Assembly: GCA_020637195.1 (NCBI GenBank) | Contig: JACJWK010000013.1 | Coordinates: 34,400 to 98,399, forward strand | DNA length: 64,000 bases | Source: Microthrixaceae bacterium | Lineage (GTDB): Bacteria > Actinomycetota > Acidimicrobiia > Acidimicrobiales > DATDAH01 | Direction of reading: 5' to 3' | Part shown: positions 32,851-41,899 of the stretch, one piece after another | Layout of the letters: each line of letters begins with the position of its first letter | Position numbering within the stretch: position 1 is the stretch's first letter | Made by a program: the position numbers and the translations under genes | The notes under the pieces: model-generated | Databases searched by the model: none | What the model was told of the DNA's origin: nothing | What the model saw: the letters and a program-made list of their open reading frames with translations, nothing else

Positions 32851-34263
32851 TCAGGGCCCGGCGCCCGCCTCTCGCAGGACCGGGCCCCCGCCCCGCTTGG
32901 CCTCGTACATGGCCGCGTCCGCCTCGCCGACCAGGGCGTCGGCCGTCACGTCGGCGTGGGCCCACACCCCGCCGATGCTCGCCGACACGGTGACCGACCG
33001 CTCCCCCAGCTCGACCGGCTCGTCCAACGCCTCGGCGATCCGGTCGGCCACGGCGGCGACGAGGGCGCGGTCGGCCGGGCCCGAGAGCAGGACGGCGAAT
33101 TCGTCGCCGCCGAGACGGGCGAGCAGGTCGGTGGGTCGCGTGGCGGCTCCGAGCCGCCGGGCCACCACGCGGAGGACCTCGTCGCCGTGCAGGTGGCCGA
33201 GACCGTCGTTGATGCCCTTGAAGTCGTCGAGGTCGATGTACAACAGCCCGAGGGTCCGGTCGTCGCCGGCGTCCGGGCGGCTCGGCGGCGGGTCGGCCAG
33301 CCGCCGGTAGAACGCGCGGCGGTTGGCCAGGCCGGTCAGGTTGTCGTGGTCGGCGGCGTCGGTGAGCAACCGGTCGTTGTGGGCCCGCAGCAGGATCACC
33401 GACGCGAGGTCTCGGGCCCGGCGGAGCCGCTGGTCGAGGCTGTTGCGGTAGGTCTCCGCCCGGGCGGTCACCGCCACGAGGCGGTAGGCGGCCGCACCGG
33501 GAGCGTCGACGCCGACGTGCCAGCACTCGACGTAGCCGGCGGCCGCCAGGGCGGCGCCCACCGGCCCCGCGAGGTCCGCGACGCGCCCGCAGGACGGGTC
33601 GGGGGCGGGCGTCGACCAGGGCGCCGGATCGCGCGAGCCCTCGAGGCCGGCGGCGAGCGCCGGTGCCGTGGCGTGGGCCACCGTGTGCCGGCCCCGGTCG
33701 GCCACGTCGACGAGGGCCACGTCCACCGCCAGGGGCTCCACGGCCACGAGGCGGGTGACGTGCGCCAGGAGCTCGTCGGCGTCCGCCCCGTGCGCGAGAC
33801 CCGAGACCACCTGCGCCATCAGGGTCGAGGACCACGCCGGGCGCAGGTCGTAGGCGATCCCCTGGACCACGGGGTCGAGCAGGCCGGCGTTGCCGGTGAT
33901 CTCGACGGGGACGACCCGACCGCTCGCGTCGAGGATGCGGAACTCCACGGCGCCCCAGTGGGGACCGTCGAGGTGGTGGTAGGAGTCGTCGGCCCCGACG
34001 ATGTCCTCGGCGAAGACCTCGGCGACCCACTCACGGTCGTCGGGATGGGTCTGGTCGAGCGTGTTCATGCCGACGCACTCCGCCGGCGTCCAACCCCCGA
34101 GGTCGCGCGCGGCACGGTTGGCGTAGCGGAGGGTGGCGGCACCGTCGAGTACGACGACCGGGCTGGGCAGGTACTCGAGCACCCGCTGGTAGAAGGCCGG
34201 GTCCGCCGGGAAGAGCGGGTCCAGGCCGCCCCCGGTCGACGCCTCGGGGCGCTCGTCCGCCAT
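32851..34263 (-). CDS. PAS-GGDEF diguanylate cyclase
   Basis: About 470 aa. An N-terminal PAS domain (LEYLPSPVVVLDGAATLRYA, TPAECVGMNTLDQTHPDDRE) is followed by a GAF-like middle region and a C-terminal GGDEF domain with an intact active site (LARLGGDEFAVLLSG) and DNLTGLANRRAFYRRL. It makes cyclic di-GMP in response to a PAS/GAF signal. No RxxD inhibitory site is obvious. ATG 34263 (MADERPEAS) is preferred; an upstream in-frame start at 34326 would add 21 low-complexity residues. Confidence 0.9.
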   Translation of the reverse strand: MADERPEASTGGGLDPLFPADPAFYQRVLEYLPSPVVVLDGAATLRYANRAARDLGGWTPAECVGMNTLDQTHPDDREWVAEVFAEDIVGADDSYHHLDGPHWGAVEFRILDASGRVVPVEITGNAGLLDPVVQGIAYDLRPAWSSTLMAQVVSGLAHGADADELLAHVTRLVAVEPLAVDVALVDVADRGRHTVAHATAPALAAGLEGSRDPAPWSTPAPDPSCGRVADLAGPVGAALAAAGYVECWHVGVDAPGAAAYRLVAVTARAETYRNSLDQRLRRARDLASVILLRAHNDRLLTDAADHDNLTGLANRRAFYRRLADPPPSRPDAGDDRTLGLLYIDLDDFKGINDGLGHLHGDEVLRVVARRLGAATRPTDLLARLGGDEFAVLLSGPADRALVAAVADRIAEALDEPVELGERSVTVSASIGGVWAHADVTADALVGEADAAMYEAKRGGGPVLREAGAGP

Positions 34264-34417
34264 CGGCGCGCCACCGTACCCGGGCGACGGCGTCGCCGAC
34301 AGGGTGTCGCCCCCCGGGGCGAGCATCGGATACTCCCCGAGGTATGGACGTTCGACCCTGGCCCCGGCCGGAACGCCGCCTCACCATGGCACCGATCGAC
34401 CAGACGGAGGTCCCCCG

Positions 34418-34792
34418 ATGAGCACCAACGGAGCTGCCGCCGCGGCGCCCGCCGGCCACTACCACCAGGTCGCCGCCGACCTGCGCTCGCCCACCCGCGA
34501 CCTGCGCAAGGCGATCCCCGACACCTGGGCCGGCTTCGCGCAGCTGCACCAGTCCGCGATGGCCGAGGGGGCGCTGCCCACGAAGGTGAAGGAGCTGATG
34601 GCGCTGGTGGTCGGGGTGACCAAGCACTGCGACGGGTGCGTCGCCTACCACGCCCGGGCCGCGGCCGCCGCCGGCGCCACCGAGGACGAGGTGGTGGAGG
34701 CGCTCGGCGTCGCCCTGTTGATGGAAGGCGGCCCCGCCAGCGTCTGGGCGCCCCGGGCCCTCGAGGCCTTCCGGGAGTTCGCGGCCTCCTGA
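34418..34792 (+). CDS. Carboxymuconolactone decarboxylase/AhpD-like protein
   Basis: 124 aa with the AhpD-type redox motif and proton-relay His (HCDGCVAYHARAAAAAGATE). GGAGG lies 7 nt before the ATG. AhpD-like proteins reduce peroxidatic partners or act as peroxidases; no ahpC is nearby. It stands alone between the GGDEF gene (divergent) and the DAG kinase gene (convergent). Confidence 0.9.
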   Translation: MSTNGAAAAAPAGHYHQVAADLRSPTRDLRKAIPDTWAGFAQLHQSAMAEGALPTKVKELMALVVGVTKHCDGCVAYHARAAAAAGATEDEVVEALGVALLMEGGPASVWAPRALEAFREFAAS

Positions 34793-34814
34793 CCGCCGCG
34801 CTCGGCGGGGCGGC

Positions 34815-36200
34815 TCAGTGGTCGAAGCGGGTGGGGCGCCCCCGCACCACGTTGGCCAGCTCCCGGAGCGTCTCGGCGGTGCCGATCGCGCGCGCCGCCG
34901 GCGAGTAGCCGATGGCCCGCCGCGGCAGGCGGACCCGCACCGGCGCGGGCCGGACGGAGAAGCGCAGCGGCGGGTCCAGGCTCATCGCCTCGCCGTCGAG
35001 GCCGACGTCGACCGGCCCGTCCGCGTCGACCACGAACGCGTCCACGGCCCACGACCCGTACCCGGGATAGCGCTCGGGGTGCCCGGTGGCGAGCGCGGCC
35101 AGGAACGCCTGCGGGCCGCCCGGCTGCTCGAGGCGCAGCGCGGTGACGCCGAGCCGGCCGGTGTCGAGGCGGGGTCGGCTGGTCTGGCCGGCCAGCGTCT
35201 CCCCGTACGGGTTGTTCGACACCTGCACGATGTGGGCACCCGACCAGGGGGTGCCGTCGGGGCCGGCGAAGCGGAGGTCGAACGGCTCGGCGCCCGGCCC
35301 GAGGACCTGGGGCAGGGTGGCGAGGGTGGTGTCGCGCTTGTTGTCGCGGTACTCGGGCGAGCGGACGATCGCGGCGTAGACGCCGAGCGACACGTTGTTC
35401 ACGAACACGCGACCGTTCAGGTCGGCGAGATCGAGGGTGCGCTCGACCGCGTCACCGTACGCGTCGAGCGCGCCGACCACGTCGGTGCGATCGAGGCCGA
35501 GGTCGAGGGCGAGGTGGTTCCGGGTGCCGGCGGGCACCACCACCATGGGCAAGCCGAGCTCGGCGGCGACCGTCCCCACCATGGCCTGCGAGCCGTCGCC
35601 GCCGGCCATGCCGACCACGTCGAACCCCTGCGCGGCGGTGGTGCGCACGACCTCGAGCCAGTCCTGGCCCGGCTCGAGCACGACGGGCTCGATGCCGCGG
35701 GCCCGGCACTCGGCGGGGAGGTCGTGCTGCTCGGCCTTGCCGCCCCCGGACCGCAGGTTCAGGAAGAGGACGCCACGCCGGGCGGCCGGCACCGGGATGC
35801 CCCTCGTCTCGGTGCGCGCCAGGGCGCGGGTGGTGGAGCCGAGCGCGTGCTGCCCGAGCCCGACGGCGGCCAGCAGGGCGACCGCCCGGACGACGAGCGA
35901 CGCGACCCGGAACCCCTCGGCCCCGACGAGGCTCACGGCCAGGCCGACGAGCGCCGCCACCGCGACCACCACGGCGAGCAGCCGCGCGGCGCCGGCGCGG
36001 ACGAGCACCTCCCAGGCGGCGACGAGGAGCACGGCGAGAAGGGCCAGCTCGACGACGAAGCGAAGCGGATCACCGAGGATCCCGGCGATCGTGACCGCCG
36101 CGACGGCGAGCACGAGCAACGGCGACACCACGGCCGCGGCCCGCCGGCCGAGCGACGGCCGCCGGACGGTCGACGGGAGGTCGGGGCGGTCCGGCTCCAC
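34815..36200 (-). CDS. Diacylglycerol kinase-family lipid kinase with N-terminal membrane region
   Basis: 461 aa. Four or so hydrophobic helices occupy residues 25-125. The DAGK catalytic domain follows, with FLNLRSGGGKAEQHDLPAEC, the nucleotide-binding GMAGGDGSQAMVGTVA, and VVVPAGTRNHLALDLGLDR. The C-terminal beta domain has VFVNNVSLGVYAAIV and VDVGLDGEAMSLDPPLRF. Members phosphorylate diacylglycerol, sphingosine or related lipids. The fused membrane region is less usual. It may use GTG 36200 with a weak CATGCT -10 six nt upstream. Confidence 0.88.
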   Translation of the reverse strand: MEPDRPDLPSTVRRPSLGRRAAAVVSPLLVLAVAAVTIAGILGDPLRFVVELALLAVLLVAAWEVLVRAGAARLLAVVVAVAALVGLAVSLVGAEGFRVASLVVRAVALLAAVGLGQHALGSTTRALARTETRGIPVPAARRGVLFLNLRSGGGKAEQHDLPAECRARGIEPVVLEPGQDWLEVVRTTAAQGFDVVGMAGGDGSQAMVGTVAAELGLPMVVVPAGTRNHLALDLGLDRTDVVGALDAYGDAVERTLDLADLNGRVFVNNVSLGVYAAIVRSPEYRDNKRDTTLATLPQVLGPGAEPFDLRFAGPDGTPWSGAHIVQVSNNPYGETLAGQTSRPRLDTGRLGVTALRLEQPGGPQAFLAALATGHPERYPGYGSWAVDAFVVDADGPVDVGLDGEAMSLDPPLRFSVRPAPVRVRLPRRAIGYSPAARAIGTAETLRELANVVRGRPTRFDH

Positions 36201-36338
36201 GGGCCCAGCATGACCGCGCGGTCACGGCCGACGCACGCCCGCCGGGGGAGCGTGACCCGCAGGCGCGTCGGCCACCCACCGCGATAGCGTCGCGGCGCCC
36301 AGGGCGGCACACGGGGACCGACGGCGGGAGGCGAGGCG

Positions 36339-37724
36339 ATGGGGCGAGAGGGCATGCGGGCTCGACGGGCGGTCGCGGCCCTCACCGCCGCGACCGTGCT
36401 GGCCGCGGTCGTGCTGGTGTCGGCCCCGCCGGCGGGCGCGGTCACCAACCCGCCCACGTTCGTGCGCAAGTGGGGCTCGTTCGGCACCGGCACCACGCAG
36501 TTCGACAGCCCGTCCGCGGTGGCGGTCGGTCCGGGCGGCGAGGTCTACACGCTGGATGCCGCGAACGGCCGAGTGCAGGTCTTCACCCCCGAGGGCGCCT
36601 TCCTGCGCCAGTTCGGACGTGTGGGCACCGGCCGGGCGCAGTTCACCAACCCCGAGGGCCTCGCGGTCGACTCCCAGGGCAACGTGTTCGTGAGCGACGA
36701 CGGCGACCGCATCCAGAAGTTCACCTCGACCGGCGCGTGGCTGATGCGCATCGGCCTGCCCGGCACCGCCCTCGGCAAGGTCTCGGACCCCGCCGGGCTC
36801 GCCATCGACCCCGACGACAACCTCTACGTCGTCGACCGCGGCAACAGCCGGATCCAGAAGTTCAACGGCGACACGGGTCGCTTCCTCAACGCCTTCGGCT
36901 TCGCGGGCGGCGGCAACGGCCAGTTCTCCTCGCCCCGCTCGATCGTGGTCAACGACTCCGACCAGGTCCTGGTGGCCGACACCGGCAACCACCGCATCCA
37001 GGTGTTCACGCTCTTCGGGGCGTTCGTGCGGGCCTTCGGCAGCCAGGGCTCGGGCCCGGGCCAGCTCCAGTCGCCGGCCGGGCTCTCGGTCGACAGCGAG
37101 GACCGGGTCTACGTGGCCGACACCGGCAACGACCGCATGCAGCAGTTCGACGCCGCCGGCACGTTCCTGTCGGCGTGGGGCACCACCGGCAGCGGCAAGG
37201 GCAAGTTCCGTGGCCCCACCGGGGTGGCGGTGAACAGCGCCGACGACCTGTACGTCAGCGACGCCGGGAACCATCGCATCCAGGCGTTCGGGCAGCTTCC
37301 CCAGCCCGACGGCGCCATCCGGGTGGGCGCCTCCGGAGCGTTCGCCGGCGACGCCGTCTACAACACCTCGGGCCGGGGGCAGGCGGTCAGCGCGTCCGCG
37401 GCGCGGGGCCGGTCGGTCACCTACGAGACCACCTGGCAGAACGACGGCGTGTTCCCCGACCGGATCCGCCTGAAGGGTCGGCCGTCGGGGGCCAACGTCA
37501 CCGTCCGCTACGTCGTGGGCGGCACGAACGTGACCCCCCAGGTCACCGCCGGCACCTTCCGGACGGTGCTGCTCGCCCCCGGCGACGCCGTGACCGTCCG
37601 CATCACGGTCACCATGCGCAGCTCGGCGCCGGCGGGCCTGCGCTTCGACGCCACGCTGCGGGCCAAGTCGCAGCTCGACCCCACGCGCAAAGACGTCGTC
37701 CGCTTCGTCACCACGCGCGCCTGA
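36339..37724 (+). CDS. Secreted NHL-repeat beta-propeller protein
   Basis: 461 aa with a Sec signal peptide cleaved near PAGAV. Six NHL blades follow (for example VAVGPGGEVYTLDAANGRVQ, LAIDPDDNLYVVDRGNSRIQ, LSVDSEDRVYVADTGNDRMQ), giving a closed six-bladed propeller at residues about 35-325. The last 130 residues form a separate beta-sandwich (TYETTWQNDGVFPDRIRL). NHL propellers bind polymers or peptides outside the cell. GAGG precedes the ATG, and a TAGCGT -10 lies at 36285-36290. The deacetylase gene starts 12 bp downstream, so they form an operon. Confidence 0.85.
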   Translation: MGREGMRARRAVAALTAATVLAAVVLVSAPPAGAVTNPPTFVRKWGSFGTGTTQFDSPSAVAVGPGGEVYTLDAANGRVQVFTPEGAFLRQFGRVGTGRAQFTNPEGLAVDSQGNVFVSDDGDRIQKFTSTGAWLMRIGLPGTALGKVSDPAGLAIDPDDNLYVVDRGNSRIQKFNGDTGRFLNAFGFAGGGNGQFSSPRSIVVNDSDQVLVADTGNHRIQVFTLFGAFVRAFGSQGSGPGQLQSPAGLSVDSEDRVYVADTGNDRMQQFDAAGTFLSAWGTTGSGKGKFRGPTGVAVNSADDLYVSDAGNHRIQAFGQLPQPDGAIRVGASGAFAGDAVYNTSGRGQAVSASAARGRSVTYETTWQNDGVFPDRIRLKGRPSGANVTVRYVVGGTNVTPQVTAGTFRTVLLAPGDAVTVRITVTMRSSAPAGLRFDATLRAKSQLDPTRKDVVRFVTTRA

Positions 37725-37736
37725 CGCGAGGTCGAC

Positions 37737-39338
37737 GTGGCGCCGAACGACCTTCGTCCCCGCAGCCGCGGCCGCCGTGGCCTCCACCGACGCACCCGAC
37801 CGGCACCGGATCGGCTCGTGCGGCACCGTGGCCTCCTCGCCGTGGGACTGGGCGCGTTGACCCTGGCGCTCGCGGCCCCCGTGGGCGCGTCCCCGCCCCC
37901 GTCGCCGTCGACCTCGTCGCCGCCCGCACCCACGACGACGAGCCCCGCGCCGACGACGAGCACCACCCCGACCCCCGCGGCGCCGACGACCACGCCCGCC
38001 ACCGGTGCGGTGCCGGGCCCGTCGTCGCCGGGCTCGGCACCACCGTCGCTCGACACGACCACGACCACGGCCCCGCCCGACCTCGTCCCGCCCCGCCTGC
38101 GTGTGCGCGTCACCCACCCCCACTTCAGCCCGAACGGCGACCGGGTCCGCGAGAAGGTGTTCCTCGCGCTGCACGCCGACGAGGCCGTCACCGTCGACAT
38201 CACCATCCGCAACGCGGCCAACACCGCCCGCAAGGTGCTCCACCTGACCCTCGGGCCCGGCGACCAGACGGTGACCTGGGGCGGTCGGATCCAGCGGGCC
38301 AACGGCTCGTGGGGACGGGCCGCCGACGGTGACTACACGGTCAAGCTCGTGGCCCGGGACGCGGCCGGCAACAAGACGAAGAAGCTGCGCACGGTCACCG
38401 TCGACACCCGGCCCCCGAGCTTCGCCTGGACCGGGATCACGCCCGACCCCTGGGGCGCCACCGGCGCGGTCACCTACTCGTTCGTCAGCCACGACGCCTC
38501 CCCGCCGCTGTCGGTGCAGGGCACGGCGTCGAGCCGGGTCGGGCTGATCGACCGCAGCAGCAGGGTGAGCCGCCCCCAGGGCGCGGTGCGCCTCGCCTGG
38601 CGACCCGACGAGCCCGACGGGTCCGTGCTGCTGCCCGGCAACTACTTCGGCGCGGTGCGCGTCACCGACGACGCCGGCAACGCGCTCACCAGCCCCTTCC
38701 GCGCCTACCGGGTCGACCGTCCTGTGTCGTCGGTCGCGGTCAGGCGCGCCGACGGGGCGGGCAACCGGGTCGCGGTCACGTTCGACGACTGCAACGACGG
38801 GGCCGCGTGGTCGTCCATCCTCGGCACGCTCCGCGCCTACGGCGCGGGCGGGACGTTCTTCTGTCCCGGCGACCAGGTCTACGCCCACCCCGCGCAGGCC
38901 CAGGCCACCGTGGCCGCCGGCCACTCCGTCGGCAGCCACAGCAACGGCCACGCACAGCTCACCCGGCTCAGCTACGGCGAGGTGGCCGGGCGCCTGGCCA
39001 TCGACAAGGCGGCCTGGTGGTCGGTGGCCCGCGCCACCCCCACCCCGTACTTCCGACCGCCCTACGGCTCGTACAACAGCACCGTGCTGGCCGCCGCCGG
39101 CGACCAGGGGTTCCGCTACACGGTCATCTGGGACGTCGACCCCACCGACTACGCGAGCCCGGGCGCCGGGGTGATCGCGTCGCGGGTGCTCGGCGCCGTG
39201 CGGCCGGGCTCGATCGTGCTGTTGCACGTGAAGGGCCAGACCGCGGCGGCGCTCCCCACGATCCTGAGCGGCCTGCGGGCCCGTGGCCTCCAGCCCGTCA
39301 CGCTCGCCCAGCTCTTCGCGGCGAACGGCTGGCGCTGA
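37737..39338 (+). CDS. Secreted polysaccharide deacetylase with FlgD-type Ig domain
   Basis: 533 aa. A basic leader and membrane-spanning signal are followed by a 70-residue Ser/Thr/Pro spacer. A FlgD-like Ig module comes next (HPHFSPNGDRVREKVFLALH, ARDAAGNKTKKLRTVTVDTR). The NodB domain starts at about residue 340 with motif 1 AVTFDDCND, motif 2 HSVGSHSNGH and motif 3 RPPYGSYN; VDPTDY and LLHVKGQT complete the site. It removes acetyl groups from peptidoglycan or other surface glycans. Cys replaces the usual Gly after the catalytic DD. Confidence 0.9.
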   Translation: MAPNDLRPRSRGRRGLHRRTRPAPDRLVRHRGLLAVGLGALTLALAAPVGASPPPSPSTSSPPAPTTTSPAPTTSTTPTPAAPTTTPATGAVPGPSSPGSAPPSLDTTTTTAPPDLVPPRLRVRVTHPHFSPNGDRVREKVFLALHADEAVTVDITIRNAANTARKVLHLTLGPGDQTVTWGGRIQRANGSWGRAADGDYTVKLVARDAAGNKTKKLRTVTVDTRPPSFAWTGITPDPWGATGAVTYSFVSHDASPPLSVQGTASSRVGLIDRSSRVSRPQGAVRLAWRPDEPDGSVLLPGNYFGAVRVTDDAGNALTSPFRAYRVDRPVSSVAVRRADGAGNRVAVTFDDCNDGAAWSSILGTLRAYGAGGTFFCPGDQVYAHPAQAQATVAAGHSVGSHSNGHAQLTRLSYGEVAGRLAIDKAAWWSVARATPTPYFRPPYGSYNSTVLAAAGDQGFRYTVIWDVDPTDYASPGAGVIASRVLGAVRPGSIVLLHVKGQTAAALPTILSGLRARGLQPVTLAQLFAANGWR

Positions 39339-39464
39339 GCCGACGCTCAGCGCTGCGAGGGGGACCCGGCCAGCGAGGCGACGAGCAACGGCAACGGCGA
39401 GTCGGCCCGCAAGGCGGCTCGGAGATCGTCGGCGAGACCGACGAGCAAGTCGACCCTTGACACC

Positions 39465-39635
39465 ATGTGGCGTTCGGAGATTGGTGCTCCGGCATCGCTG
39501 AACTGGGGATCGCTTCTTGATCTCGAGTCGGCCGCACGTCGAAGACCTTCGATCGACAGAGTCGAGGCGGCCGCCCGGCTCCTCGACGGATCCGCGGTCT
39601 CCGACAGCAGGGAACCGCCGGAGATGTCACAGTGA
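39465..39635 (+). CDS. Candidate 56-aa ORF upstream of the TerB gene
   Basis: ATG 39465 to TGA 39635. The product is hydrophilic (LLDLESAARRRPSIDRVEAA) with no recognised family. Its stop overlaps an in-frame GTG (39632) of the next gene as GTGA, hinting at coupling. A perfect TTGACA lies just before the ATG (39457-39462). A leftward frame over 39347-39463 is equally open, so coding status is uncertain. The rest of the 350-bp gap (39339-39688) shows nothing clear. Confidence 0.3.
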   Translation: MWRSEIGAPASLNWGSLLDLESAARRRPSIDRVEAAARLLDGSAVSDSREPPEMSQ

Positions 39636-39688
39636 ACTCCGATGGTGGGAACGTCAGATACTTCCGGCGCCTGCAGGGGGCTGCGCTG

Positions 39689-41899
39689 ATGTTTCGGCGA
39701 CGCGTTCAAGCAACTGTGAGGTCCGCTGTTCAGCAGCCTCAACGGACGGTTGTTGCGAGGGCGCCACAGGTCCGAGCGCCAGCGGCCGCACCGACGGGCG
39801 GTTGGGTACCTCGCGGCGTGGCGGTGACGGTGGCCGGCCGACAGATCCCAGGCGGAATGATCTACGTCGGTACTGGCGTGGCCTCAGCCGCCGGTCATGG
39901 CATCGAACCCGCACTGATCGATCCACGCCTGCGAGTCGACTGGGCACGACCTGATTGGCAAGGCCTCGGCTTCAGTTACTGGCCGTCGTACGACCGCATC
40001 CCGGAGCAGGCCCGAGCCGCGTATCTGAGTTGGCTCGCCGGGACTCGCGACCAGCCGGTGCAGATCGGCTACGTCTTCTTGTACTTCTACGGTCTGGAGC
40101 GGCGCGCGCTCACCGATCTCGGGATCTCTGCGACCGATCCAGAGCTGGAGCTCATCGTCGCTGAGGTCAACCGTCTGCTCGCCATTTACGGGCCAGCATC
40201 GAGCTCGTTCGATGGATACGCGAGCAGCTTTCTCAACCTGCTGAGCGCCGTGAAAGCCGTTCACGAGCCGATCTCGCCGCCTGACCACCACGCCGCCAAG
40301 AGGTCGTGGGAGATCCCGCTGACCGTCCGGATCGGGTTGGGACGTTTCGTCGCTGCCGGTCGCCCGATTCCAGCGAGTTGGGCTCTCAGCCTGGTGCGCA
40401 CCCACCCTGAGGCATACCTGCGCACGCCGGCGAAGCGGTGCCCCGACGAGTTCGACGCGCTGTTCAAACTGCGATACTGCGCCAAGTACGGGGACGGGAT
40501 GGTCGTCGCCGCCCCGAAGGCGACGGTGAGCGTGACCTACCGGCCGGCGTCCGCGGGGTTCCGGGGGCAGATCCATCACCGTCTCGAGGCGATCCCGGAT
40601 ATCACCGGGCTCGCTGGGCCGATCAACAAGCTGCGTGAGATCGCAGGCATGTGCACGGACGAGCTCGACGCCTACAGCCGATTCGTGGGCCGTCACCCGG
40701 AGTCGAAGGGTTCCCCTCGGGCAGTGGGGCTCCTTCCCGCCGACCTGGTCGCAGGCGGCTCGAGCGCCTCCATCGGCCAGGTCCGGGACTGGGTCCAAGA
40801 ACACATCGCCAAGGGACCAAGCGTGGTGTCGTTCGACGACCTCGTGGAGCTGTGGTCGCCGGGGCATGCCGCCAAACTGGTGAAGGCCGACGCCGTGAGC
40901 ATCGCCAGCCTGGTCGAGAAGTTCGGCGCCGGCGTCGAGCCCGACGTCCGGTTCGGCGCCGCGACGCCGAAGCCCGGTTCGACTGCGGTGCTGTTCCCAC
41001 AGTCCCCGGGCGCGCCGGCGGCACCTTCGCCCGGCTATTCCGCAGCAGCGACGCTTGTGCACCTGACCGCCGTCGTAGCAGCCGCTGACGGGTCGGTGTC
41101 GCCTGAGGAGCGCGCCCAGGTCGCCGACCACATCGAGACGGTGCTCGGCCTGAACGAGTTCGAGCGCAGCCGGCTCAACGCGCACCTGTTGTGGTTGACC
41201 GCAGGCAAGCCAGCCCTCGGTGGCATGAAGCGCCGCCTCGAGGCCCTGACCGCGGCCCAGCGGGCTTCGATCGGACGTCTGTTGGTCGATGTCGCTGCCG
41301 CTGACGGGCAGGTGACACCTGACGAGATCACCACGTTGACGAAGGTGTACAGGCTGCTGTGTCTCGATGAAGCCGACGTGTACCGCACTGTCCACGCGTT
41401 GGCGTCGGGAGATGCTGGTCCGCCGACCGTGCGTCCAGCGGAGCACGAGAAACGTTGGTCGATCCCCGCCGCACCGACCATCGACGACATCGAGAGTCCA
41501 GTCGTTGCGGTGCGCTTGGACCCCGAGATCGTGGCCGCACGACTCGCTGAAACCGCGACGGTCACTGCGTTGCTCGCGGACATCTTCACTGACGACGAAC
41601 CCGAGACGGACTCCGCGAGCCACCCGGCCGCTGAGGCGTCCGTCGTCGATGACGCCGACGTCGTTCCGATCGAGGGCCTCGACGGAGCGCACAGTGCGCT
41701 GGCTCACCGGCTGCGCAGCCAGTCCTCGTGGGACCGAAGCGAGGCCGGCGAGATCGCCGCCTCACTGGGCCTGCCGCTACTCGACGGTGCGCTCGACCGG
41801 ATCAACGAGGCTGCGCTCGACCTGTGCGGCGATCCCTTGGTCGAGGGCGATGACCCGCTCGAGATCAACCACTACGCCGTGGAGGAGTTGTTTCAATGA
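39689..41899 (+). CDS. sngA: TerB_N-TerB-TerB_C protein, Shango SngA-like
   Basis: 736 aa from ATG 39689 (AGGGGG 8 nt upstream; GTG 39632 is an alternative). The TerB_N domain is at about 60-270 (RVDWARPDWQGLGFSYWPSY, YVFLYFYGLERRAL). Two TerB halves with acidic metal-binding-type turns occupy about 450-575 (VVAAADGSVSPEERAQVADH; VAAADGQVTPDEITTLTKVY). A TerB_C-like region with C-terminal helices ends INHYAVEELFQ. TerB domains sense or bind metals at membranes and DNA-processing complexes. Followed directly by an ATPase and a helicase, it matches the first subunit of the three-gene Shango anti-phage system. Confidence 0.75.
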   Translation: MFRRRVQATVRSAVQQPQRTVVARAPQVRAPAAAPTGGWVPRGVAVTVAGRQIPGGMIYVGTGVASAAGHGIEPALIDPRLRVDWARPDWQGLGFSYWPSYDRIPEQARAAYLSWLAGTRDQPVQIGYVFLYFYGLERRALTDLGISATDPELELIVAEVNRLLAIYGPASSSFDGYASSFLNLLSAVKAVHEPISPPDHHAAKRSWEIPLTVRIGLGRFVAAGRPIPASWALSLVRTHPEAYLRTPAKRCPDEFDALFKLRYCAKYGDGMVVAAPKATVSVTYRPASAGFRGQIHHRLEAIPDITGLAGPINKLREIAGMCTDELDAYSRFVGRHPESKGSPRAVGLLPADLVAGGSSASIGQVRDWVQEHIAKGPSVVSFDDLVELWSPGHAAKLVKADAVSIASLVEKFGAGVEPDVRFGAATPKPGSTAVLFPQSPGAPAAPSPGYSAAATLVHLTAVVAAADGSVSPEERAQVADHIETVLGLNEFERSRLNAHLLWLTAGKPALGGMKRRLEALTAAQRASIGRLLVDVAAADGQVTPDEITTLTKVYRLLCLDEADVYRTVHALASGDAGPPTVRPAEHEKRWSIPAAPTIDDIESPVVAVRLDPEIVAARLAETATVTALLADIFTDDEPETDSASHPAAEASVVDDADVVPIEGLDGAHSALAHRLRSQSSWDRSEAGEIAASLGLPLLDGALDRINEAALDLCGDPLVEGDDPLEINHYAVEELFQ

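Noticed and set aside
36222..39227. A 1001-codon leftward frame opposite the NHL and deacetylase genes
   Set aside because: Composition is antisense shadow (Gly/Arg/His/Val-rich) and lacks any recognisable domain; the rightward genes have signal peptides and catalytic motifs.
39347..39463. Leftward 38-codon frame beginning MVSRVDLLVGLADDL
   Set aside because: Codon pattern is reasonable, but there is no ribosome-binding site and it competes with the candidate rightward ORF; kept only as a note.
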